Shown piece after piece: positions 21,979 through 32,912 of a DNA stretch of 64,000 nt. Both the position numbers and the translations under genes were made by a program. A model generated the notes under the pieces. It made no database searches, was not told the DNA's origin, and saw nothing but the letters and a program-made list of their open reading frames with translations. This DNA is from Phialophora verrucosa (Eukaryota; Ascomycota; Eurotiomycetes; Chaetothyriales; Herpotrichiellaceae): positions 1,736,001 to 1,800,000 of the forward strand of contig MSED01000003.1 in the NCBI GenBank assembly GCA_002099365.1. The letters run 5' to 3'. Every line of letters starts with the position of its first letter. Positions within the stretch are counted from its first letter, which is position 1.

Positions 21979-22812
21979 CTTCGCGGACGAGGGATCCTAC
22001 GGGGCGACGCGTACGGCGGGAAGTGTCGGACTTGCTGCAGAGGAGCTGGTGAGTCCAGCAAACTCAGCCGACCTCGTCAAGATACATGGTTGGGAGCTTT
22101 GCGCAGCTACAGAGTGGAAGAAGAATACCAAGACCCCGGGAGCAAGCAAGGTGGGAATCCCATGAAAATTATCCCCAACAGCCTCCAGCAGCGCATCTCA
22201 GATGACGCACGTTCCCAAAACTACCCAGTACTGTACCGCGACGACTAGCACCGACTATGCAACAGCGCAGCAGATGAATCCCACTTGGTTAGAACTCTAG
22301 ATCCAGCTCATTCTCTTGAACGTTCCTCGAGTCCTAAGATACCGAGTTCCAAGCCTTCAAGTCCCTCTTCTGCTGTAGATATACGCTGGCCACTCCTTGG
22401 GCGAAATAGCTATAGATATCCAGCTTCCGGAGTCCGCCAATCTCTGTCAAGTTTGATCGTCTCACTTTCTGTCGAAGGCTCCTCTATGAACCTCCGTTTC
22501 TCTACAAGAATTCTACAGCGCGGTCCGTTGTTTGATGCAGAGTTGACCAGTGTAACAATATGCGTAGTAGTTCCATTATTCATTAATGTTAGATAGTCTA
22601 GCTTCAGCAAAATATGCGCATCTAAAGTCAATGTCACTCTCTCTTGACGATCTGGAGATCCAGCAGAGTATGTCCATAATGCTATTGTCTCCTGGCATTC
22701 CCATTCATTCTATCGTAAATCTTTAGACTGGCGGTGTTCATGAACGCCGTCTATCGCATCACATACGCCCATGATATCCTGAGGTAAGCAGTGTATGCAC
22801 ATAAAATCCAAC
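21979..22812. other. Intergenic region
   Basis: Promoter of the cation transporter and 3' flank of the GH79 gene. A minus-strand frame near 22410-22620 looks mildly protein-like but lacks a start and splice context. Not called. Confidence 0.35.
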
Positions 22813-24702
22813 TTATATGTACAGCAGGTAGAGGCCTGTTGATATTGCCGCACCAAAAGTCGTCAAGATCATCGTGGAGAGGCGGAAGACACCTCCACTT
22901 GTGGCGCTTGCTGTTGCACTGCTGCGTGTGCTTGTCGCTGCGTTTGACTGGGCTGAGCCATCGCTCGACGAGGACGATGACCCTGATGACGAGCTACCCG
23001 ACGTGCTGGTGGGAACCGGTTGACTGGTGGCAACAGGTGTAGTGACCGGCCGTGCATCGGGAGTGCTGGCCGCAAGAGCTGAGCAGGCACTTGGGTTGGC
23101 TTGAAGCCGACCAATTGGCTCTCCAATGTTGGCAACCACAGCCTGTGTATCTCGAACAACAACGCTGACGCGGCCGTCGTTGCCAATCCTGACTGAAGAG
23201 ACAGTGTCGTTAACGAGTGTAGGTGTGCCATCTCCGCTTTCCTCGTAGCTGACACCATTCCACGTTGTTCCGTGCTTCGCATCGGCACCGTCATTGGTTA
23301 GATAGTGCAAGTACAAGTCCTGTCCTGCAAATTGCGTCGGCAGCGACAAATCCCAGGTCAAGCTTGGCTTGTTCGCCATCGAGACATTGGCAGGATTGGA
23401 ATTGATCAGAACGATGGAGGTAAGGGTTCCAGCTTGGTAGACCGAGTAAGCAGCAATCCGTCCTCCATATGTTGCCGGAGGGTTGGGAATGATGTAGCCA
23501 CCAATTTGGGCCTGGCAAGTTGGTCCGATCAACTGACCGAATGCGGCGAAGGCATAGTAATTTGGTCGCACGAAGGGCTGGTTTCCATAGTACTCGATCG
23601 GCTGCCACGCACTAGCGTTGCTATTATCGGTCATATGCATTTGAACCGAAGTAATATTGAGGGTGGCTGCATATAGGAAGAAATTGAGAGACCACAGGGC
23701 CGCCCCGAAAATGTCGGTAACATCAGCCAGTCCAATTGGGCCAACAACCCCCATCTCTCGGAGAGCATATGGGTACCCCGTTGCTTCTGCTTGTTGGATC
23801 TGCGAAACCCAAGCCGCGAATTGGTCGTTAGTGGTGGATAAAGTCATGAACGAATATGCTGTTATAGGGTACGTTGACACTCCAATGTAGTAGTAGTAAT
23901 CGTGCTGATTCCAGCTGGAAATATATGGGTGTGTAGACCCGTTCGCCTTGACAGTAATGCCGTACTGGTCCAGGTCTTGAATTTGGAAAGATGTGCCAAT
24001 AGTGGACGCTGTTGCGCCAGGTTCGAAAAAGTTGCTGGGCAGATTATTCGGCCTGAGGACTTGTTCGTAAACAGCTTCCGCCCTGTCCAACCATTCTTGT
24101 GTATAGACCTGACCGCCCCATGATCCTGTTCGGAAACCGTTTTGGAGATACAGATCGGGCTCGTTGCCAATCTCAAACGAGACCAGATTAACGTCGGACA
24201 ACCGGTTCACGGCCTGGGTCGCCATGGTGGTGATCTGATCGATATAGTCTGACTCGGAGTACGCCAGGTTCAGGCCGAAGGTAATGGGAGTGTTGCTGGG
24301 AAAGCGATTGATCACCTCGAAAAACCTAGGACCGATGATCATCGAATCAGTGGCATATGCGCCCTGCCCAACCGGATCGGGGTTTGGCTCCCAGCGATAG
24401 TCATCTTGCGAATCTTGGTAGATGAAGTAGTCTTGGGTGTTTCCTCCAATGCGCAGATGCGGCGGCGTCCCCGTGTAGTTCGCCAAATTCTCGAGGAGGT
24501 TTTTTGTGAGTTGGTTTTCCTCGCTCCCGCCCGTGAAGGAGTACAGATTGGAGGATTCGATCCCGAAGCCGGCAAACGAGGGACTGATGATTCCGGACGC
24601 GCCCGAGGTTGGTTGAGCTGTGATCGCGAGAGAAACGGTGTTCTGGGCGATAGCGAAGGTCGAGAAGAGAGCGCCCACGAGCGGCAGATAACGAGAAGAC
24701 AT
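22813..24702 (-). CDS. Secreted GH79-family beta-glucuronidase, probably GPI-anchored (629 aa)
   Basis: Single exon, ATG at 24702. The signal peptide is MSSRYLPLVGALFSTFAIAQ, with likely cleavage after residue 20. The body matches glycoside hydrolase family 79 (beta-glucuronidase/heparanase-like, clan A barrel): RIGGNTQDY near 84-92, FEIGNEPD with the acid/base Glu at 181, and YALREMG with the presumed nucleophile Glu at 316, followed by a C-terminal beta-sandwich (about 400-530). The last 75 residues are Ser/Thr-rich and end in a hydrophobic stretch (about 608-629) after a small-residue site, the classic GPI-attachment layout, so the enzyme may be tethered to the plasma membrane or wall. Substrates in characterised fungal members are glucuronic or 4-O-methyl-glucuronic acid on arabinogalactan proteins; substrate here is inference. 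Confidence 0.9.
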   Translation of the reverse strand: MSSRYLPLVGALFSTFAIAQNTVSLAITAQPTSGASGIISPSFAGFGIESSNLYSFTGGSEENQLTKNLLENLANYTGTPPHLRIGGNTQDYFIYQDSQDDYRWEPNPDPVGQGAYATDSMIIGPRFFEVINRFPSNTPITFGLNLAYSESDYIDQITTMATQAVNRLSDVNLVSFEIGNEPDLYLQNGFRTGSWGGQVYTQEWLDRAEAVYEQVLRPNNLPSNFFEPGATASTIGTSFQIQDLDQYGITVKANGSTHPYISSWNQHDYYYYIGVSTYPITAYSFMTLSTTNDQFAAWVSQIQQAEATGYPYALREMGVVGPIGLADVTDIFGAALWSLNFFLYAATLNITSVQMHMTDNSNASAWQPIEYYGNQPFVRPNYYAFAAFGQLIGPTCQAQIGGYIIPNPPATYGGRIAAYSVYQAGTLTSIVLINSNPANVSMANKPSLTWDLSLPTQFAGQDLYLHYLTNDGADAKHGTTWNGVSYEESGDGTPTLVNDTVSSVRIGNDGRVSVVVRDTQAVVANIGEPIGRLQANPSACSALAASTPDARPVTTPVATSQPVPTSTSGSSSSGSSSSSSDGSAQSNAATSTRSSATASATSGGVFRLSTMILTTFGAAISTGLYLLYI

Positions 24703-26470
24703 TGCTCAACGAGAGTATAGTATATGTTATAAGTCTCGCGCGGCGAGCCAACACCAACCTCGACCTGAAGGGCAAACAACGCCGGCAACCACACAACGAC
24801 GGACAAATCTCGAGGACAAACCAGATCTATGCGAGGGAGCTACGACCGACAAGATAAACAAAATGAAGTAGCTGCGCAGATCTCAAAAGTTGGCAGCCGC
24901 GCGCCGCCAATACGGACTCCCAGATCTCGGAGACACCAAGGGAGCTGCTGGTTGGTGGTGACCGCAGTGGCAGTTCGCATGTCGCACCTCAAGACTTTGG
25001 CATTCCCCACGGCCGCGCAATAATGCTGTAAATCGGGCTTGACGAGCCCCGAATTGTGGGTGGTTGGGCGTTGGATTTCGTCATTGCCCACACAATGCCA
25101 TGAAGACGGTAGGATTGCCATGGCAAAGAGGTTTAGCTTCGTGACTAGCAGAGAAAGATAGCGGACGAAGAGATTGCATCCCTCCAACCACGTCTCGTGC
25201 CCTGCCCGCTAGTTTGAATCCTCCCCAGCGAACAAGCCACTTCGTGTCCACAGCCAAAGTCCGATGATGCTTACGATATCCACGATAGGGAGAAAAGTGG
25301 ATGGATAGGAGATGAGGCGGGAGATGAAAGGGAGATGTTTCTCGAGAAGAGGTACTCGGTAAAACTGGGAGACACCGAGAGACACCGAAGACACGAGCGG
25401 AGTGCAGCAACCTCGGCTTGGGGCTCGTCATCATCCGCTTCCGGAGCTCGATGCATCTCAAAGATGGCGGCGGATGTCGTGATTGCTATTTCCATCCTAA
25501 ACGCGGGGTGAGAAAGCCACGACACGACAGCTGGCCCGTCTGCATGACTAGTCCCCTACCAACCTTCCAAGCCCTCGGCTTCGACGGTGAGAACAGGGGC
25601 GCAATGGCGACGGAGGACTACTGTAGCTCGAGGTCATGAGGTGTGTTCTAAACCAGTAGCTATCTCCGTCTCTGAGGCTCTTACCGTTGTTCCTGGCGGC
25701 TGTCCTCGGATGCCAAATCCGCTTGTACCAATAGAATGGGGGGGGTGAGACCTCCCACATGTGATTGTCCGAGCCGTCGGTGCAGGGCCACCTCATCTCG
25801 TGGCGCTCTGTTATGCAGGTGAGATCACAACGGTTAAGATATCGGGCCGTCGCGGAGAGTATCTGCAGCAAAACCACTTTTCGAGACAGCATCAAGCGGC
25901 TTGACGGGTCATCTGCTCTCAAGACAGGACTCTCGGAAGCTTTCCTGCCTGATTCCTCGGTTCCCCTGCTGGGTGTCGGCAACGGTCAAGCGAGCAAGAG
26001 GTCTTTTGGCAGACTGGAGAAGTAGGTGGGAGGAATTATTATCCATTAAAAACACTAGCTAACAAGGGGACAAGGTCTAACGCTGTGACCGTTTGCCTCT
26101 CTTCGCGAGGTCTGCTCATCATCATGGGGCTCATTAGTGTCCTCAAGTAATATACAAAGACCTGTGGTCATCCCGAATGGGTGATTGACCAAGGCAAGCG
26201 AGAGCTGCCATTCCTCCGCGAGCGAACGTAGAAAGTTGTGGGTATCGACTGGTGGTACAGGAATGCAAGTATGGTTCTGTTGATACATGTGCTGATAAAA
26301 GGGCCATTGAGAGAGCCAATCCGTTGTACCGGACAAGGCACGGGCGGGGGCGTCTCACATGTTTGTAAGTTCTGAGATAAGGCTGGAAGTGTCGGGGCGC
26401 AAGCGGGTGTCCGGATTAATGCGGTGTAATTGCGGTGAAAGGATGTCGCCGTATTGATTAGGGATATTGT
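24703..26470. other. Gene-poor intergenic region
   Basis: No open frame has an ATG, composition and splice context good enough to call. The GH79 promoter lies in the first few hundred bases. Minus-strand frames near 25548-25980 and 26055-26330 are open but start at non-ATG codons. Confidence 0.4.
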
Positions 26471-27333
26471 TCAAAGGACCAAGGGATATTCGTATCTGCA
26501 AGGAAGCTCGGCACCTCGGTTTGGGAGTGCTGCGAACTGTGGTGGGGTGTAGGCGACTACTCTGCTTTCCTGCAAGAGTGTTGTGCTTGAGAAGCGGAGG
26601 TGCCAGCGCATCGATTCGTGCATAGCCTCAGCTTTCATGCACGAATGGATCCTTCGTGCCAAGTCTCTGCTGCCACGCTCCGTCTCGTTCGTCTGTAGGG
26701 CGTTTGTTGTGAATCCTGGACCCTTCAGCAGGTGGGGAACGCCAGTTGTACTGCGTTAGACGCAAGCAGGATGTCATGTGCCCTCAATGTATGCAGGTGT
26801 GTAAACTCCGGTGAGGGGATGATGGGATGCCATGAGACGAGACAGGAACCGATGACAGAGCTTCTTGAAGGCATGGCTGTCATTGAAGGTGTTGTCGACC
26901 AGAGCCGTTCTATGCGGCGTGCCTCTTGGGCAGAGCTGGAAGAGGTCGATTGGGTGGAGGACCCGGGCAAGGAGGATATTTCGAACCGGCAGGCATCGTG
27001 ATATTTGGTGTGTCGGCTAAGGACAGATCAAGTGTTGGTTAGGTGGAATGAGGAGAGACTCTGGTACTCGTGGGCTGCAATGTATGTGTCCTGACGAGTC
27101 GAGTCGAGGGACTGAGTTGATGGGATGGTTGATGTCTGGGAGCCTGCCTGCTGTGAGGGGGACCGAGTCAGATATTTATTTTTTGATACAGGCAGCCTCG
27201 CCCTGGTACGACCGAAAAATTGTTCCAGAAATGGTGACGCCCGTGCACAGTCACCCGTCCCGTTTTGACTTTCTGGCTGTGTGATGGTTTGCCTAGGCTG
27301 TGGATCCCGCTTCGTGGTTGCCGGTGGTGCCAT
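26471..27333 (-). CDS. Three-exon gene for a small protein of unknown function (251 aa)
   Basis: Assembled from three exons: 27068-27333, 26807-27016 and 26471-26750. The introns are 51 bases (GTACCA..TTAG, with a CTAAC branch site) and 56 bases (GTTTAC..GCAG, with TCTAAC). Phases agree at both joins and give one 251-codon frame from the ATG at 27333 to a TGA at 26471. Exon 1 is Thr/Gln/Pro-rich; exon 2 is Ser-rich with SSSSAQEARRIERLW, a plausible conserved patch; exon 3 is basic. No signal peptide or membrane segment, and I do not recognise a family. The TATT-rich element near 27175-27182 lies inside exon 1 and is therefore not a promoter. The first donor (GTACCA) is weak, so the exon 1 boundary is the least certain part. 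No single exon is long, so the gene is easy to overlook. Confidence 0.5.
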
Positions 27334-30300
27334 GTTCTCATCCTTCCATGTTTGACACGCAAGATTTCAGGAGACGCCCCCTTCATGCCCCTGGCATCTA
27401 CCCCCCCTGAACGGGACTAGGGCTTCAGAGCTTCTGCTGAAGACTCTGACTAGGCTCCCGCGCTAAAGCCTGCCGGCGCGCAAACTGACAAAGACTTGGT
27501 CCCAGCTGACCGGGACAGCCTGGGGTCGCTCGGTCGCGCCTCGCAAGGAGGAGATTATCGATGTCACCGCAATCATCAGCAGGTTTTGGAGGCCCATCAT
27601 CTCCTTGTCTATGCAGCGGAACCACTTCAGTGACGATGAATAATTGGAGCCTTCTATATGCCAGTTCCACCCAAACCATTCTCCCACAGAGCGGTGAGCC
27701 AGATTGACGTGCGCAAACTTTGGAGAGACTGTCACTCACTCCCTTGGCGCCCAACAGAGATCGTCTCCAGCGCTGAGAATGAGAATACTCGGCTTGGCAG
27801 GGCGCCGTTAAACCCGAGCAGAACGAGCAACTACCGAATCCCAGGCTGCAGTATGTCACTTCTCCGAGCTGCATGTCGTCGGAAACGTCGAACATGAGGT
27901 TCCTGGTCTTGTTCCTACCTCTGGTCCGGTTTCACACTGCCGGAGCCGCATCCATTGGGTGCGAGAGTAAACGTGGCCTGAAAAGCCGTCGTGATGGTGT
28001 GCCGCCCACCAATGATAAAGCCGTCAGTGACAACTCGTGTACCGCTATTCTAAGACTCTGGATACTCGATGAAGTATTGTTGGTAAGCGGTTGGCCTCGT
28101 GATCGGGTGCAAGCTTGGAATCGTCGTCCCCGGTCCCCCGCCATACCGCTTTGTGCCTGTCAGATGAACTGCAATTGGCGCTTTCAGCTCTGCAGCAGCC
28201 GAAGCACGTTTCTTGAAGATGGCAAACACGGGCTTGCTCGGATGGGCAGAAGGAACTCCGTGGATTGATTTGTCGGACAGGCAGAGTTAGTTTACATGGG
28301 ATCAGACTTTCGGTTCCTGTTCCGTTGCTATACTACCAAGTCTGTTACTGATGGCAGGCGCTGCTGATTCGTGGATATCACTGCATTCTCAAGAGGATTG
28401 CCTGTTCCAAACAACCCTCACAGCCCTTGGAAGAGGGGTTTCTTCGGACACTGCGATCGCTACTCGTAATGTCTTTTTGCAAATGCCTCGCTTAGGATAT
28501 GTCACGCGGATACATTGTTTCGGATGGTAGCCAAGCGCGCGCTTGGATTGGACGTTACCAGGCTCACCGGTCTACAAGCCCAAGCGAACGAGTCACCAAA
28601 GTGGCCCTTGGGACACAAGCAGACACCCTCGTGGATGAAGAACCCACCAGTGGCAATCAGTCGCAAACCATCGCACAATGGGTTGATTATGCAGTCATAG
28701 GCAATCCACTTCTTCAAACGGTTGTTTCAAAGGGATGCTGGTGTTCGGATCATCTGCGGCTCAAGCTCTGATCTTCAGGCCGCGCATCACCCGCTGGGTG
28801 GTGGTCAGCGACGGGTTCCTGAAGATCCCTCCATCAGCTTGCCCCCCCCTGGAACCGTAATGGCCTTTTGCCACCCCCCGACTGTCGACGACTCGAGTAC
28901 TCGTATTCGAACCCATAGCTGAAGCGGGATCTTCCTGAATGGTGTGTCTCAGGTTTGCTCCTGAACGACAATTCGCGCACACACTTGATGTGATATTCTT
29001 TCCTCCGTACTCGTAATCAAGGCATGGTCTTTTTCAGGCTCTTGTGCCTGTAACGTCACGATGGGCGGCGATACGCAACTGCCCTCGTCACACTTCACCA
29101 GGAGCTGCGGCATTCTACGGAGTACGAGTACACATCGCGCCGGTCGGTCACCGTTCTAGCGAGATGAAACTACTTTTTGGTCAGCGATTCTACAACGCTA
29201 CCGTCAACCGGTTACCCGCTGGTTTCGCCCTGGCACCACGCCTTCGAAATCGCAGGCTGCCAAGGCAGCTGAAATTGAGTTGTGGCTTCCTGCCGGACAT
29301 TCCGACTGTCCCAAAGTTGCAGGGCCATCCGATTATTTTGGTGGCTGGAACCCGCTAGTCTGAGGCACCTCCTCGGCTGGCTGTGTGCCTCATTTCTCGA
29401 ATTCTGATCGGGTTCCATGCAGCTGCCGTTTCGCAACTAGCTTTGTGCAATTTGGAGATGAGAAATCACAAGTGGAGGGTTCCAGAGTACGAGGTACGGA
29501 GTAGGGTCAGGATGAATGCCGTAGCCTTGAATAAGTCGTTGTGTAACAGAGGCCTTTCGGCCGTCATGCGTTTGACTAAGCAACCAGTCCTGGAACGCAC
29601 TGCACTGTGTAGAATCTGAGAGACTCCCGCTGACTCATGGTGACGGAGTATCTGACTGCATTCAAAGGGTGGTTTCTCGCAGTTCAGAGGCTTCTAATAA
29701 AAGTAGCACACTGATCCCACAGTGCGGCAGTGAGGCTGTTCCGGAGGGCGAGCCAATGACATGAGCGCTCCAGTGCAGTTATCGATTTGGGAAGCTCTGC
29801 ACAATCCTCATCCGGAAAGAGGTCATACAATTCGACACAGTCGTTCTGCATATTGCCTGGCCCTGTCTTTCGCCTGGCCTCATATTCCGACTGCCACATC
29901 CTGTCTCTGCGACCTGTTACGAGGTGGAACGGGTCTCGCCGCAGGACAGAATGGCTCATGGCTTGCCCCGTACTCCGTGCCTCCATGCATCATGCAGGGT
30001 CCGAGCCGACAGGGTAAAAGGGGGGCAGCCACAACCACGTGGAAATTGCGCGAACAGACGCCACAAAAGACACTGTCCAATTTCGTCAACACTCGGCACT
30101 TCCTGATGCAAGTCATGCCGTTCTAAAACTGAGACTGGGCGTGTACCACATGAGGTGCCCGAGAAAGGTTGTTCTCGTAGTGGCCTGCCGCCAGTATACC
30201 CGTGCTATTTCGTATGGTTTTGCCCAGCAGCGAGTCGCTTAGTGAAGCAAGGGTCAAGCCCAAGACCTGATTTCCAGCCATGTTGCTGCCCTTGACAAGG

Positions 30301-30424
30301 AGTGTTAGAGATGCCGTCTCTGAAATTCCCGTGACGCAGCATGGTTTCGGCGCAACGCTCACCCGACGCTCGAACCCGAGAAGCTTCTCATACTCCGTAC
30401 GAGTGTCGTCTTTGCGGCTTGGAT
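27334..30424. other. Long gene-poor spacer with dispersed TACTCCGTAC-type repeats
   Basis: Several copies of a short palindromic-type repeat occur (28896-28906, 29003-29013, 29117-29131, 29484-29504, 29643-29650, 29970-29979, 30391-30405). Two ATG frames are worth noting: 27873-28268 on the plus strand, whose second Met gives a signal-peptide-like MRFLVLFLPLV start, and 28499-28771 on the plus strand (90 codons). Neither has a recognisable family and I do not call them as genes. Confidence 0.4.
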
Positions 30425-31147
30425 TCACAAGTCACCATCCTTTTGCTCTTGTGTTGACTGGATCCAATCTTGCATGAGTGTCTGCGAATTTCCTTCGAAT
30501 CCTGGTTGTTTCTTGCCAGCGCTGCCTCTGCGCTCAATGAAGAGGCATAGGACACGACCCCAAATACTGAAACCCTCATATGTGGTGTCAAAAGCGAGTC
30601 TTTTCTTGTCGTCCTGCTCATCAAAGTCGACATCGCCACCTGTGACAGGCTCCTGGTCATTGCTGTCCAGGTCTTCCGCCGCAGGGAGATATCCCAGGTT
30701 GACGCCTTCTTCCTCATCCTCATCTCGAACCATGATAGTGCCAGTCATCTTGTTACCATTGTTGCTTTTCGTTGGGGCCTTCTCTTTGAAGACCTTGTTC
30801 TTTATGATCAGGGAATGGCGAGTGTGGATTTCGGTAAGGAAGATGGAAACTTCGAAATCATCTGGAGACATCCATTAGCGCGGACCCCAAGCCGGCCGAG
30901 GGGAGAGCTCGCCTTGTTTTACAACATCTTTGATACTCTTCTTCTTCTTTCCCTTGCCCTTTGCACGTTCACTTTCCTCCCGCAGCTTTGGTAGCACGTA
31001 GGGTTTGACAGCTTCGAAGATCCTCGGGAGCGCAGGGTTGGTTTCGTTCAAGAGCCAGCGTCGCTCGTCTGCTGGATTCTCCAGGAATATCCGGCACTCA
31101 AGGGCAGAGTACTTGCTGATTCGTAAATACCTTCGGATTGGCGCCAT
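30425..31147 (-). CDS. Conserved fungal protein of unknown function, GC-AG intron (223 aa)
   Basis: Two exons: 30913-31147 and 30425-30861. The intron (30862-30912, 51 bases) starts with GC, not GT: the donor context is CAAG|GCGAGC, the branch site GCTAATG and the acceptor CTCCAG. Only this join (phase 1) connects the two frames; the alternative GTAAAA donor three codons upstream is in the wrong phase. The protein starts MAPIRRYLRISKYS and has a conserved-looking N-terminal block (about 1-60), a Lys-rich KGKGKKKK patch, then DDFEVSIFLTE, an acidic linker, and a YEGFSIWGRVLCLFIERRG block near 180-198. I recall similar uncharacterised proteins in other filamentous ascomycetes but cannot name a function. 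No signal peptide or transmembrane segment; the basic patch could be a nuclear signal. Confidence 0.75.
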
Positions 31148-31812
31148 CGCCGAAGTTCAGCGCGTACAGAGTACATCTCTCGGTGGATGAAGATATTGGT
31201 GCGGCAAGATCGCGAAGCGCGTCATACACGCCGAGAGATTAGATAAGTCAAATGAAGAACTGTGTGGAACCAACTCCTTCATCTACTTAGCAGTATGAGT
31301 ACACAAAGTGCGAGTCGAGATTGAGACTCTATGATCGCCGAGTCGCCAATACGAACCCTAGCTCGGAACTCAACAAAATATTCTCTAGGCCAGACGCCAC
31401 TTTAGCAGAAAATATGCTGCATATAAAACCTTGAAGACGATATAGTCGAGCCGCCAGAAACACTGGGAGTTCATTTTGTTGTGGGACATATCTAACTGCG
31501 AAACTCGACTTTGACCTAACTGTCTATTCTTCCTGGATGCCCGAAATTTTCTGTCTTGTTTCAGCTCAAATTAATGGTATAGCGATCTACGTCTAGCAAT
31601 AGCAAGCAAGCTGCTCATTAGGCTCACATGTCGAGTCGATCAATGATCTCGACGGAAAGAAGCCACCGATGTTAGGTGACATGTGACAAGGGATGCCCCA
31701 GCCGAGTTCAAATGATCTCTGAGATGAGGATGTAAGAAGTTTGACCGTCGCACACTGCTTCCGGTTGGAAGAGGCATCCAAGGAAATTCCCATGAAGTCC
31801 TTTCTATGTTGG
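31148..31812. other. Intergenic, relatively AT-rich
   Basis: 5' flank of the preceding minus-strand gene. Open frames on the minus strand (about 31593-31850) continue the coding-like relic to the right but in another frame. Nothing else is supported. Confidence 0.35.
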
Positions 31813-32828
31813 TCATGGAAAGTTCTTAGCCATATACGAGCGGTTGGACGATTGAATCTCTTGCCAGCTATTTGCGCGTGGGTCAAAATCCACTAGCATT
31901 TGATACCAGTTGTCGGTGTCATTATATGCGATGTTGTGCGTAGACCCGTTCGGCTCCAGTTGGTAGTGATAGTAAGGATCCCTAGTGGGCTCACGGGTGA
32001 ATGCGCAGGGCCTAAGGACAGCGTCCTTCGTCGATTTGGAGTTGTCCCCGTCAGCCGTGGCATGATCGGTCTAGCCATCCCATTGCGCTAAGGGTCATTG
32101 TTAAGAGAGGGAGGTCGGACGTCAGATTCATTCACCTCCTATCATAAAAGCATTGAAGTTCATGTCCACCTTCAAGCGAATATATGAGCGGCAATACCGG
32201 TAATGTTCTTGTCTATCTTTGTTGTCAAGACCCCCTGTTCAACGAACAGGCTCAGATCTCGTCTAATTCGTAGTGGAGGACTCTTGAGGTATTTCTGTGA
32301 GGAGGCAATGCTGACGGCCCATAGGAAGGTGAATTGATAGACAGAGATGGTGGGCTGGTCGTCGCCGCCTTCATCACCCGCATCAATGGGTGCAACAGCG
32401 AGACTTCCATCGCTTGCGGTTCGCACCACAGGACTCCTGAGATATTCGTCCACCTCCAATAGTCTGATAACATACCGTCGAGAAGCGGGATCAAGGGGGT
32501 CAATAATACTCTCGCCCCTCCTCCAACATCAATTGCAGTAAGAAAGCGGGACGGCCGCCAACATCCTGTCACCACCTTAGTGACCGTTCTTGTAAGATGC
32601 GATTCGGCCGTCGTCGTTCTTATCGCAGCGCCTAAGGGGCCTTGTTGGGATGGAAGGTAGAGCAAGCATTGAAAGCTAGCCCTCCGGTGCTGGGTTGAGA
32701 CAAGTCGCGTTGCCGTGGTGAATACAGACGGCTAGTATCAGGTAATCGCCGTTCGATGTCGATACGCTCGCCAGCGATGAAGTTGCACTGCGATGGACAA
32801 CGATCCTCCCCGATGTCGACAACTTCAT
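31813..32828 (-). pseudogene. Coding-like region, broken or unresolved multi-exon gene
   Basis: The minus strand carries at least two open stretches that read like real protein but cannot be joined into a complete gene with confidence. One (32172-32528, 118 codons, no Met) contains IDPLDPASRRYVIRLLEVDEY. The other (31813-32070, 85 codons) contains DPYYHYQLEPNGSTHNIAYN and begins just after a TAG. Between them another frame offers YIRLKVDMNFNAFMIGG before a stop. An ATG at 32828 could start a first exon, with candidate introns near 32646-32707 and 32508-32576 in compatible phase, but it would sit only 84 bases from the divergent start of the next gene. No family is recognised. It may be a decaying gene or a real gene with introns I cannot place; RNA evidence would decide. 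Confidence 0.35.
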
Positions 32829-32912
32829 GTTGTCGTCTTCCCTCTCAGTCTGTCTCCATCTCGTCGTCTATCGCGTTCGTGATCAATCCCACCCTCCTCA
32901 ACTCCTTTCAAC

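Noticed and set aside
27160..27200. TATA-like AAATAAATA on the minus strand as promoter of a gene starting at 27000
   Set aside because: Lies within exon 1 of the three-exon gene model starting at 27333, whose phases all agree; the short frame from 27000 ends after 28 codons.
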